From assembly GCA_964444975.1 (NCBI GenBank), contig CAYUJD010000005.1, positions 26,513 through 90,512 on the forward strand: DNA of 64,000 nucleotides. The letters are read 5' to 3'. The translations under genes were made by a program, and so were the position numbers. The notes under the pieces are model-generated. The model was not told where the DNA came from and ran no database searches. It was given only the letters and a program-made list of their open reading frames with translations. This document shows positions 52,959 through 60,694 of this stretch, piece after piece (the first letter of the stretch is position 1; every line of letters starts with the position of its first letter). This DNA comes from VBAS01 sp964444975. GTDB taxonomy: Bacteria; Bacteroidota; Bacteroidia; Chitinophagales; Chitinophagaceae.

Positions 52959-53062
52959 AAGCCGTGGTTTTGTGTTCCGGGCAGGCGGAACGGTGAGTAA
53001 ATAGTGTGTGCGGATACCAATCTGCCCTTAGATTCAGAAAATTGCTGAATCCATACAGCTGT

Positions 53063-53100
53063 AAAAAAAATCCCCGCCCGCGATTAACCGGGCAGGGCAA
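53063..53100 (-). terminator. Terminator after the redoxin gene
   Basis: GCCCG (53076-53080) pairs with CGGGC (53089-53093), extended by G/C-rich flanks. The A8 run at 53063-53070 reads as T8 on the minus strand. Confidence 0.8.
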
Positions 53101-53116
53101 AAATATAAGATTAAGC

Positions 53117-53719
53117 TTAGCTCTTTCTTTTAATCTGGCATCCCATCGAACGGCTTTCTTTTACCGATATATCTTTACCGGCCAGCATTTCATCCATCGC
53201 TTCCTTCAGGTGCTTGCGGTTCACTTTGGCAGCATCACCGGGGTTATCGTCAATGGCACCATGATATACATGCTTGCCTTCAGCATTGAACAAAAAACAT
53301 TCCGGTGTACGGTTGGCGCCGAATTCATCTGCCAGTACATGGTTTTCATCCACCACGTAAAACCATTTATAGCCCTGCGCCTTCGCATAGGCTTTCATAT
53401 CCTCAAATGAATCGGCATCATCACGCTGGCCTTCATTGGAGTTGAGCAGGATGACCCCGATTTCTTTTGAAAGAGCATAGCTGGCAATTTCATTTGTTCT
53501 TGACTGATTTTTTATCACCCAGGGACAGGTGTTGCAACTGAACATCACCAGCAGGCCATTTTTCATTTTGGCGTCTTTCAGTGAAACTTCCTTTCCCGAA
53601 ACATCTTTCATTTTCAAATCGGGTTTGGGCAGGGGTGCGCCAAGAGGCAATACATTAAATGCCGTAAAGGCACAGGAAATAATAGCAATGACGGCAGCAG
53701 CAACGATTGTTTTTTTCAT
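53117..53719 (-). CDS. Exported redoxin-family protein
   Basis: 200 residues from ATG 53719 (MKKTIVAAAVIAIISCAF), giving a clear signal peptide; a longer frame start at 53767 is rejected. The AhpC/TSA-like fold has a CNTCPWV active site, then NSNEGQRDDADSFEDMKAYA and GANRTPECFLFN. The CxxC pair suggests a thioredoxin-like periplasmic reductase or peroxidase. It lies 44 bp downstream of the YihY gene. Confidence 0.83.
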   Translation of the reverse strand: MKKTIVAAAVIAIISCAFTAFNVLPLGAPLPKPDLKMKDVSGKEVSLKDAKMKNGLLVMFSCNTCPWVIKNQSRTNEIASYALSKEIGVILLNSNEGQRDDADSFEDMKAYAKAQGYKWFYVVDENHVLADEFGANRTPECFLFNAEGKHVYHGAIDDNPGDAAKVNRKHLKEAMDEMLAGKDISVKESRSMGCQIKRKS

Positions 53720-53763
53720 GGTAAAATCGTTTAGTTTATAAAGTTCAGTAATTTTTTTTAATA

Positions 53764-54726
53764 TCAATTACCGGCCGCCACAGGATTTTTCCTCTGGTCA
53801 GACAGGCGGCGAAGCGAAGAAATGCTCACGTTCAGCTCAAAACCAATAAGTAAAACCAGCGAATTGAAATAAATAAGCAGCATCAATATAAGCACTGATC
53901 CGATGGAACCATAGAGTTTATTGTAGTTGCCGAAGTTGGCCATATACCAGGAAAATACCATTGTGAAAGCGATCATCATGAAAGTGGCAAGAATGGATCC
54001 GGGGTTTATCAGTTTCCATTTTTTATGCACGGATGGGGCGTGCCTGTAGATAAAAGAAATATTGAAGAAAAAAAGCAGCACGATGACTACCCACCGCAGG
54101 TTGAAGATGATGAGCCGAACCGTAGGATCTTCAACGCCCAGCCACGAAAGCACAGCACCGCGGGAAACCATGGCCGCAATGGAAAGCAGAATGATAATAA
54201 AAAGAATGAGGGTAAGCTTAATGGCTACCCAGCGGTCGTGCAAAAAATGCCGCCGGGAAAAGCCGATATACTCCATTTTATTAAACGACCGCATGATACC
54301 GATCATGGCATTGGATGAAAAAAACAAGGCGAGGATGAAACCCACTGAAAGCAGATCATTACGCTGGCGGCCGGTAAAATCTTCCAGGAAGCTGATGATG
54401 GATGCATTGTTTTTTTCACCGGGAATAACATCCCGTATGAGTTCAAACAATTGACTTTTGAAACCCTCAATCGGTAAAAAAGGGATAAGAGTGAAAAGAA
54501 AAATACAGGCCGGGGGAATTGCCATCAGCATATTAAAAGAAATAGAGGCAGCTCTTTCGTTCAGGCTGGTTTTCTTTACTTGTTTGAAAAAAAAATTCAC
54601 CACATCAAAAAGCGGGATGCGGTGAAAACCGGGCAGCATAATTTTTTTACTCTTCCGGATGAGAAATTTGACCGGAAAAGACGTGATAAAAACCCTTTTG
54701 ATTTTAGTAAACAGGTACATCCGCAT
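53764..54726 (-). CDS. YihY/BrkB family membrane protein
   Basis: 320 residues with six main helices. SLNERAASISFNMLMAIPPACIFLF near the N-terminus, split here, and GSIGSVLILMLLIYFNSLVLLIGFELN at the C-terminus are diagnostic for the YihY/UPF0761 family. A role in transport has been proposed, but no function is settled. It is directly adjacent to the mltG stop codon, so the two are probably coupled. Confidence 0.88.
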   Translation of the reverse strand: MRMYLFTKIKRVFITSFPVKFLIRKSKKIMLPGFHRIPLFDVVNFFFKQVKKTSLNERAASISFNMLMAIPPACIFLFTLIPFLPIEGFKSQLFELIRDVIPGEKNNASIISFLEDFTGRQRNDLLSVGFILALFFSSNAMIGIMRSFNKMEYIGFSRRHFLHDRWVAIKLTLILFIIILLSIAAMVSRGAVLSWLGVEDPTVRLIIFNLRWVVIVLLFFFNISFIYRHAPSVHKKWKLINPGSILATFMMIAFTMVFSWYMANFGNYNKLYGSIGSVLILMLLIYFNSLVLLIGFELNVSISSLRRLSDQRKNPVAAGN

Positions 54727-55752
54727 TTATTTTCCTGCATTGCGTATCGAATCCTGGCGGTTCAATGCTTTCTGGTATTCTCTTGCCTTTGTCAAATGTT
54801 CTTTGTAGCCGGTGGTAAATTCGTGCCGGCCGGAAAAATCATCTTTGGCAACGAAATAAAGATAATCTGTTTCGGGTGCATTTAATACCGCATCCATTGT
54901 TTCGGGCAGGGCCGTGCAGATGGGGCCGGGCGGTAAACCCGCATTACGGTACGTATTGTAAGGCGACTCCACAGCAAGATGCTTTTCATAGATACGCGTA
55001 ATCGAAAAATCTTTCAGGGCAAACTTTACCGTCGGGTCGGCTTGCAGGAGCATTCCTTTTTTGATTCGGTTGAGATAAACACTGGCAATGGTATCTTTTT
55101 CCGGGGCAAAGTTCGATTCCTCATCAATAATGGAAGCCAGTGTGGATACCTGCACGGGTGTGAGTCCTTTTGCTGCTGCTTTCTGTTTTCGTTCATCGGT
55201 CCAGAACTGCTGCCAGTAGTCGTAAAGCTTCAGAAAAATTTTTTTGGGAGTGGTGTTCCAGAAATAGGTGTACGTGTCCGGCATCATGGCCGCCATCACC
55301 GTATTGCTGTCGAGCCCGTAGGGTGCCAGGCTGTCGTTGCTGTTAAAAAAATGAATAGCCTGCAATGAGTCGAACTCAAACAAATTTCCGCATCGGCGGG
55401 CAAGGTCTTCCTTCGTTCTTAATTTGGTGATAACGAAATTGACCGGTGTCTGCCTCCCATTTTTCAGCATACGTACGAGCTGAAACAAACTCATCTTGTC
55501 TTTAATCCCGTATTTGCCTGCCTTTACTTTTTTAAAATTCATAGCTGAAGCAAGCCGGCGGAACCAGCTGGCTGAAGGAATGATTTTTTGTGACACCAAA
55601 TCATTGCTTACTTCACTGAAAGTGGCGTTGGTTCTTATGTAAAAAAATTTGCCTTCAGGGGCATTGACTGCAGGGCCGAATACTTTCCAGGCAAAAAAAG
55701 AGACAAGAAGTACGATAAAAGCTGTTATGATGTAAAAGGTTTTTCTTTTCAT
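54727..55752 (-). CDS. mltG: Endolytic peptidoglycan transglycosylase MltG
   Basis: 341 residues from ATG 55752 (MKRKTFYIITAFIVLLV), an N-terminal membrane anchor followed by a LysM-like part and the YceG domain. Diagnostic blocks are AAMMPDTYTYFWNT, LQADPTVKFAL, SPYNTYRNAGLPPGPIC and YLYFVAKDDFSGRHEF. The active-site region reads ASIIDEESN, where many homologues have ASIVEKE or ASIVEEE. It cleaves nascent glycan strands and helps set their length. The 55800 start is rejected because it precedes the membrane anchor with unrelated residues. Confidence 0.92.
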   Translation of the reverse strand: MKRKTFYIITAFIVLLVSFFAWKVFGPAVNAPEGKFFYIRTNATFSEVSNDLVSQKIIPSASWFRRLASAMNFKKVKAGKYGIKDKMSLFQLVRMLKNGRQTPVNFVITKLRTKEDLARRCGNLFEFDSLQAIHFFNSNDSLAPYGLDSNTVMAAMMPDTYTYFWNTTPKKIFLKLYDYWQQFWTDERKQKAAAKGLTPVQVSTLASIIDEESNFAPEKDTIASVYLNRIKKGMLLQADPTVKFALKDFSITRIYEKHLAVESPYNTYRNAGLPPGPICTALPETMDAVLNAPETDYLYFVAKDDFSGRHEFTTGYKEHLTKAREYQKALNRQDSIRNAGK

Positions 55753-55824
55753 TGTTTTTATAAAAAAAGTTGTAAAGAATACTGGACTTCCTCCGCACAA
55801 GCATCAAAACCTAAATCGGTGTTA

Positions 55825-55842
55825 TCCCGATATCCATCGGGA
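55825..55842. repeat. TCCCGAT...ATCGGGA palindrome
   Basis: A 7-bp perfect inverted repeat with a 4-base spacer, upstream of mltG. The same arms occur in the palindrome at 49008-49026 between the tRNA-Pro genes. Confidence 0.65.
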
Positions 55843-55909
55843 GCGGTTAACAAAATAATGCAAAAAATATAATTGATGCGGCTGTGCATTTACTATTGCT
55901 GGCATTAAA

Positions 55910-55940
55910 AAAAAACCCCGCCAACTGACGGGGAAAAAAA
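55910..55940 (-). terminator. Terminator after secG
   Basis: CCCCG (55916-55920) and CGGGG (55929-55933) form the stem. A runs flank it on both sides, giving a T run on the minus strand downstream of secG. Confidence 0.85.
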
Positions 55941-55955
55941 TATCTTAACACATCA

Positions 55956-56336
55956 TCACTTTTGCTGCTGTTGGTTCTGCTGCTGCTGATTGGGTGTGGT
56001 TTGCGGCTGCGCACCCGGAGTAGTGTTCAATGCACCGGGATTGGCCGGAGCGGTGGATTGCACAGGAGCAGTACTTATTTTACCGGCCTTGTTTTCAATT
56101 TTGGACGAACTGCCGGAAATAAAAAGTGTGGATGCGAGGCAAAGCACACCGATGACACCTGCAAAAAGCCAGGTGCCTTTTTCCAGCACATCGGTAGTTT
56201 GTTTTACCCCCATAAACTGGTTGCTGAAGCCGGCAATGTTTCCGGCAAGGCCGCCGCCTTTGGGGTTTTGAATAAGTACAATGAGCCCCAGTATCACACT
56301 GGCCAGGATGACAATTATTACAAAAACGATAGTCAT
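55956..56336 (-). CDS. secG: Preprotein translocase subunit SecG
   Basis: 126 residues. Two membrane helices (about 2-22 and 53-73) flank LIQNPKGGGLAGNI and the conserved TDVLEKGTW. The C-terminal tail is extended, with Thr/Pro/Gln-rich sequence ending in a poly-Gln stretch, as in other Bacteroidota. It stabilises the SecYEG channel. It is 1 bp after the upstream unknown gene and is the last gene of the miaB-to-secG chain. Confidence 0.92.
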   Translation of the reverse strand: MTIVFVIIVILASVILGLIVLIQNPKGGGLAGNIAGFSNQFMGVKQTTDVLEKGTWLFAGVIGVLCLASTLFISGSSSKIENKAGKISTAPVQSTAPANPGALNTTPGAQPQTTPNQQQQNQQQQK

Positions 56337-56337
56337 A

Positions 56338-57138
56338 TCAGGATTTTAAATTTTCGATAAGGCCTGCAAAATAACTGCTTTTGGAAGGATTGAGCAAACT
56401 TAATTTACGATAGATTTCGGCGGCTTTTTCAGGGTGGCCCTGCTTTGCCCAAACTTCGGCCATGGCTTCGGTTTCCACATGGCGGTCATCAAGTGAATGC
56501 ACAGCCAGTTCGACCACTTTTTGTTCTGCAGTACTGTCATTCAGTGATGCGATCTGTTCCGGCGGCAGCTGCCTGATAGTTTTGAGCCACTCGGTAAAAC
56601 TTTTCAGTTGCTGGCCAAAACGGTCGGTGGGCTTTTCTTCCGTTACGGGTTTGATACCCTGCGAAGCGAAATAATCAACGGTATAATAGGGTTCAAAAAC
56701 CAGCCCGGTATCTGCCGGTTCCATTTTTTCCCCGGCTGGCCGCACAGAATCAGCCATGGTTGTTTCCTGGTTTTTTGAACGCCGGGTATGCAACATATGA
56801 TGTTTTTGATTTTCTATTACCAGTTCATCGTTATGGAAATCTTCATAAGACTGTACAGGCTGCGGAGTTTTTTCAGCAATTTTTTCTTCCACATTCACCC
56901 CGGCTTCAGAAACAAGATGATGCAGCCAAAGCGGGTTATCAAAGTACAGCGACGCTTTTTGCAGCTGCTGCCCATACCTGCTTTCATCAATTGGTTTCAT
57001 TTTTAATAAAAGCAAAAGCTGAGCCGTCGAAAAGTAAGGGTATTGTTCAGCCAGTTGTTCCAGTTCTTCTACCCGGCACTGTTGCAAACTGTCTTTTTTG
57101 AATAAAGAAAAGATGAGTTTATGAAGCCTGTTCTGCAT
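56338..57138 (-). CDS. Conserved protein of unknown function upstream of secG
   Basis: 266 residues from ATG 57138 (MQNRLHKLIFSLF); a GTG at 57165 is possible and would overlap the lptE stop. The N-terminal helical domain contains the EELEQLAEQYPYFSTAQLLLLLK motif seen in Bacteroidota proteins at this locus. The middle is charged and low in complexity, and the C-terminus has a TPR-like helix pair (AEVWAKQGHPEKAAEIYRKLSLLNPSK). Its position between lptE and secG suggests an envelope or secretion role, but nothing is established. Confidence 0.72.
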   Translation of the reverse strand: MQNRLHKLIFSLFKKDSLQQCRVEELEQLAEQYPYFSTAQLLLLLKMKPIDESRYGQQLQKASLYFDNPLWLHHLVSEAGVNVEEKIAEKTPQPVQSYEDFHNDELVIENQKHHMLHTRRSKNQETTMADSVRPAGEKMEPADTGLVFEPYYTVDYFASQGIKPVTEEKPTDRFGQQLKSFTEWLKTIRQLPPEQIASLNDSTAEQKVVELAVHSLDDRHVETEAMAEVWAKQGHPEKAAEIYRKLSLLNPSKSSYFAGLIENLKS

Positions 57139-57158
57139 AACATCAAGATACGGATTAC

Positions 57159-57704
57159 TTACCACTCGGAGAAGATGCGGTTGAAAATTTCATCAGTCAG
57201 GTTGCGTATCATTTCATCCATCAGTCTGGCTTCGGCCTGGGGCAGTGTAAGATTGGCTGAAAAATCGAAACTGCGGCTGATGGTAAACTCCCGTGGTTGC
57301 TCGCCTTCCGTTTTATTATCCACCAGCCTGATGGTGACAGCCACTGTAAGCCGGTTGGATGCCACTTGTTGTCCTGAGATGGCAGATGTAGTGACATCGT
57401 ATTGAGAAACGAAACCGGAAATATCGTAATCGGCATTTTCACTGTTTACCTGTGTAAGCTTGGTCTGGCTCACAATTTTTTGCCTGAGTTTATCAGTCAG
57501 CTGCGGGCTAAGCTGTGGATTAATATACCGTGCCTTGTTGTCTATATATCGTACATAAACGGTTTTTATATCAGCAGGAATAGAAACCTGGTTGAACCGG
57601 TAAATTTTACAACCAGAAAAAAAACCGGTAAGGAAGAAAGTACAGGCTGCAAGAAGGAGAGTTCTGAACGGGTGAAAAACCTGTAATCTTTTGCCTTGTT
57701 CCAT
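57159..57704 (-). CDS. lptE: LptE-like outer-membrane LPS assembly lipoprotein
   Basis: 181 residues from ATG 57704 (MEQGKRLQVFHPF); a TTG at 57731 is a weaker start. The signal ends in the lipobox FFSGCKIYRFNQ. The mature domain pattern (SIPADIKTVYVRYIDNKARY..., DKLRQKIVSQTKL, SGFVSQYDVTTSAIS) resembles Bacteroidota LptE. LptE plugs LptD in the outer membrane for LPS insertion. It follows the sigma-54-type activator gene by 16 bp. Confidence 0.83.
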   Translation of the reverse strand: MEQGKRLQVFHPFRTLLLAACTFFLTGFFSGCKIYRFNQVSIPADIKTVYVRYIDNKARYINPQLSPQLTDKLRQKIVSQTKLTQVNSENADYDISGFVSQYDVTTSAISGQQVASNRLTVAVTIRLVDNKTEGEQPREFTISRSFDFSANLTLPQAEARLMDEMIRNLTDEIFNRIFSEW

Positions 57705-57720
57705 ATACCCTATTAAAAAT

Positions 57721-58965
57721 CTACTCTTCAATGTTGTACTCTTTCAGTTTGCGGTAGAGAGTTCTTTCACTGATGCCGAGGTCGAGGGCGGCATCCTTTC
57801 TTTTGCCGCGGTGCTTTTTCAGCGCTTTAATAATAAGCTCTTTTTCCTTATCCATGATGTTGAGGCTTTCCTCCACTTCCACATGCTCCTGTATTTCGCC
57901 ATTCATCAGCACGGGTTGTGCCGGCTGGGATGAAGGCTGCATCAATACCGGTTGCATGGTTTCATGTCCTTTTATACGATAGCTATCGGGCTCTTTTACA
58001 TCCTTCAATAAAGCCGGGTTTTGTATTTGCGCCGGGTTTTGCAATACTTCAAAAAACATTTTTTTCAGCTCGTTTACATCTTTCTTCATATCAAAGAAAA
58101 GCTTGTAAAGGATTTCTCTTTCGTTTGCAAAACTTTCGCTGCCTCCGCCATTGGCATGCGCCAGTACCGGCAGGCGGTTTGCAGAATAGGGCTGTAAAAA
58201 TTTGTTCAACTCGCTGGCGGCTATTTGTTTTTCCTTTGAAAGAACTGATACCTGCTCTGCAATATTCTTCAATTCCCGTACATTGCCCGGCCAGGGATAG
58301 TTAATTAACAGGTTTTTTGCCTCCTCATCCAGCTGTACCGGTGCGGTTTTGTACCGCTCGGCAAAGTCCACTGCAAATTTTCTGAACAACAGCGGTATGT
58401 CTTCTTTGCGTTCATGCAGGGCGGGCACCCGGATAGGTACAGTATTCAGGCGGTAATAAAGATCTTCGCGGAACCGGCCATGATGCACCTGCTCCAGCAA
58501 ATCTTTGTTGGTAGCAGCAATCACCCGCACATCGGTTTTATGCACTTTGGACGAACCCACGCGGATGAACTCACCGGTTTCCAACACACGCAGCAGGCGG
58601 GCCTGCGTGCCGAGGGGTAATTCACCCACTTCATCCAGGAAAATGGTGCCGCCGCTTACAGTTTCAAAATATCCTTTGCGGCTGTCAACGGCGCCGGTGA
58701 AAGAACCTTTTTCATGACCGAAAAGCTCAGAGTCAATGGTGCCTTCCGGTATAGCGCCGCAGTTCACTGCAATAAAAGGACTGTGCTTGCGGGAACTGAG
58801 GGTATGAATGATTTGTGAAAACACTTCTTTACCCACACCGCTTTCGCCCATGATGAGTACGGTAAGGTCAGTATTGGCCACCTGGGCAGCCACCTGCAAG
58901 GCATAATTAAGAGCAGGCGAGTTGCCGATAATGCCAAAACGGTTTTTAATACTTTGGGTGTCCAT
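57721..58965 (-). CDS. Sigma-54-interacting transcriptional activator without receiver domain
   Basis: 414 residues from ATG 58965; a GTG one codon upstream is possible. The AAA+ domain starts almost at once: Walker A GESGVGKE, the sigma-contacting loop GSFTGA (GAFTGA with Ser), Walker B GGTIFLDEVGELP and the R-finger region FREDLYYRLN. A linker of about 100 residues leads to a C-terminal Fis-type HTH (KRKDAALDLGISERTLYRKLKEYN). With no N-terminal sensor domain, the input signal is not obvious. It is translationally coupled to the upstream small ORF (TGATG). Confidence 0.9.
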   Translation of the reverse strand: MDTQSIKNRFGIIGNSPALNYALQVAAQVANTDLTVLIMGESGVGKEVFSQIIHTLSSRKHSPFIAVNCGAIPEGTIDSELFGHEKGSFTGAVDSRKGYFETVSGGTIFLDEVGELPLGTQARLLRVLETGEFIRVGSSKVHKTDVRVIAATNKDLLEQVHHGRFREDLYYRLNTVPIRVPALHERKEDIPLLFRKFAVDFAERYKTAPVQLDEEAKNLLINYPWPGNVRELKNIAEQVSVLSKEKQIAASELNKFLQPYSANRLPVLAHANGGGSESFANEREILYKLFFDMKKDVNELKKMFFEVLQNPAQIQNPALLKDVKEPDSYRIKGHETMQPVLMQPSSQPAQPVLMNGEIQEHVEVEESLNIMDKEKELIIKALKKHRGKRKDAALDLGISERTLYRKLKEYNIEE

Positions 58966-59132
58966 CACTCTTTATCGTCGTTTATTGTTTTCAAATCTCT
59001 TATTTCAATCAAGGCATAGGATAAAAAAGCGCCGGCTGAAACAATAGCCGGGGCTATTTCTCTTTCATAAATTCCGGTAACTGCTGCAATAAATCCAGTT
59101 AAAAGAATCAGGTATTTTACATAAACATACAT
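58965..59132 (-). CDS. 55-residue small membrane protein between miaB and the activator
   Basis: ATG at 59132, stop at 58967-58965. The product begins MYVYVKYLILLTGFIAAV, has a second hydrophobic stretch (APAIVSAGAFLSYALIEI) and ends KTINDDKE. It starts 4 bases after the miaB stop, and its TGA overlaps the ATG of the activator gene (TGATG). The tight packing on both sides and two plausible helices argue for a real gene. Function unknown. Confidence 0.65.
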   Translation of the reverse strand: MYVYVKYLILLTGFIAAVTGIYEREIAPAIVSAGAFLSYALIEIRDLKTINDDKE

Positions 59133-59136
59133 AACG

Positions 59137-60558
59137 TTACCTATTTATTTCTCCAAGTAATGTGGCCTGTGTACAGTCATGTACTTTCACCTTTACATAA
59201 TCGCCTTTCTTAAAAGCAAACCCGTTTTTAGGAAACACAATCACCTTGTTCTGCGAATTTCTTCCCATCCAGTCCTTATCGCTCCGCTTGCTGTTGCCTT
59301 CAATCAATACGGTAAAGGTTTTGCCAATATCTTTTTTATTGCTTTCCAGGGACAGCCGGTTTTGCCGCTCCACTATTTCCTGCAATCGTTTTTTCTTCAC
59401 TTCACCAGGCACATCGTCTTTATACCTTCTTTCGGCCAGCGTACCGGGCCGCTCGCTGTAAAAAAACATATAGCACATGTCGTACCGGCAATACTCCATG
59501 ATGTTCAAAGTTTCATTATGGTCATCTTCCGTTTCAGTACAAAAACCGGCAATGATATCGGATGAAATACCGCAGTCGGGCATGATTTCACGGATGCGGT
59601 CAACTTTGGCCATATACCATTCCCTGGTATACGTACGGTTCATCAGTTGCAGTATGCGTGTGCTTCCGCTTTGCACCGGCAGGTGAATGTATTTACAGAT
59701 ATTGTCATACCTGGCCATTGTGAACAGCACTTCATCGGTAATATCTTTCGGATGCGAAGTGGAGAACCTTACCCGCAGTGAAGGTGAAATCAAGGCCACT
59801 CTTTCAAGCAGGCCGGCAAATGTTACAGCCTCATCCTTTGTTTCATCAACATAATAATAGCTGTCCACATTCTGACCAAGCAGGGTCACTTCCCTGAAAC
59901 CATTTTCAAAAAGCTCGCTGCATTCCCTGATGATGGAATTTACGTCCCGGCTTCGCTCCCTGCCGCGGGTAAAGGGTACTACGCAGAAACTGCACATGTT
60001 GTTGCAGCCACGCATAATGCTTACAAAAGCAGTTACACCGTTACTATCAAGCCTCACTGGAGAAATATCCGCATAAGTTTCTTCGCGGCTGAGCAATACA
60101 TTCACTGCTTTTTGTCCGCCTTCGGCTTCGGCAATCAGTGCCGGCAAAGTGCGGTACGCATCGGGACCCACCACAATATCCACCAGCTTTTCTTCTTCCA
60201 GCAATTTTGATTTCAACCGCTCAGCCATGCAGCCCAGCATACCGATGAGCATCCCCGGCTTTGATTCTTTCACTTTCTTAAACTCAGTCAGCCGTTTTCT
60301 TACTGTCTGTTCCGCTTTTTCACGAATTGAACAGGTATTCAGCAGCACCAGGTCGGCGCCTTCATAATTGCGGGTAGCGCCATATCCTTCCTTATTAAGG
60401 ATAGAAGCAACAATCTCACTGTCAGAAAAATTCATCTGGCACCCATAGCTTTCGATATAGAATTGCTTCCGGTATTCATTCGGATCATCAGCAAAGGGTG
60501 CAAAGGCTTCTCCCTGGCGGCTCTCATCCTGTACTTTATCGGTTACATAATCCAGCAT
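59137..60558 (-). CDS. miaB: tRNA-2-methylthio-N6-dimethylallyladenosine synthase
   Basis: 473 residues from ATG 60558 (MLDYVTDKVQDESRQG); the 37 further upstream residues in the open frame overlap the promoter and are rejected. The N-terminal cluster cysteines are C40, C76 and C110. The radical-SAM motif is RGCNNMCSFC (C185, C189, C192). A TRAM domain forms the C-terminus. The enzyme methylthiolates A37 of tRNAs reading UNN codons. First gene of the chain running to secG. Confidence 0.95.
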   Translation of the reverse strand: MLDYVTDKVQDESRQGEAFAPFADDPNEYRKQFYIESYGCQMNFSDSEIVASILNKEGYGATRNYEGADLVLLNTCSIREKAEQTVRKRLTEFKKVKESKPGMLIGMLGCMAERLKSKLLEEEKLVDIVVGPDAYRTLPALIAEAEGGQKAVNVLLSREETYADISPVRLDSNGVTAFVSIMRGCNNMCSFCVVPFTRGRERSRDVNSIIRECSELFENGFREVTLLGQNVDSYYYVDETKDEAVTFAGLLERVALISPSLRVRFSTSHPKDITDEVLFTMARYDNICKYIHLPVQSGSTRILQLMNRTYTREWYMAKVDRIREIMPDCGISSDIIAGFCTETEDDHNETLNIMEYCRYDMCYMFFYSERPGTLAERRYKDDVPGEVKKKRLQEIVERQNRLSLESNKKDIGKTFTVLIEGNSKRSDKDWMGRNSQNKVIVFPKNGFAFKKGDYVKVKVHDCTQATLLGEINR

Positions 60559-60579
60559 CAGAAATAAAAAGTTGGATTG

Positions 60580-60619
60580 CAAAATTAAGCAATTCAATGC
60601 AGTTGGTGACAGTCTGTCA
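60580..60619 (-). promoter_or_regulatory. miaB promoter region with palindrome
   Basis: On the minus strand TAATTTTG (60587-60580) matches the -7 box 22 bp before the miaB ATG. The 13-bp palindrome TGACAG-T-CTGTCA (60607-60619) covers the expected -33 position, which would suit a regulator site. Confidence 0.5.
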
Positions 60620-60682
60620 GACCAGATACTAAATAGTTTTTGCCGATGCCGCAAAAAGCAGGTTTTCAATCCCTGTGTCGTC

Positions 60683-60690
60683 TAATTTTG
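60683..60690 (+). promoter_or_regulatory. -7 box of the second beta-barrel gene
   Basis: TAATTTTG matches TAnnTTTG 5 bp before the ATG at 60695, predicting a leaderless or nearly leaderless mRNA. Confidence 0.45.
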
Positions 60691-60694
60691 CGTT

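Noticed and set aside
60559..60669. 37-residue N-terminal extension of MiaB
   Set aside because: It overlaps the predicted promoter and palindrome and lacks similarity to MiaB proteins.
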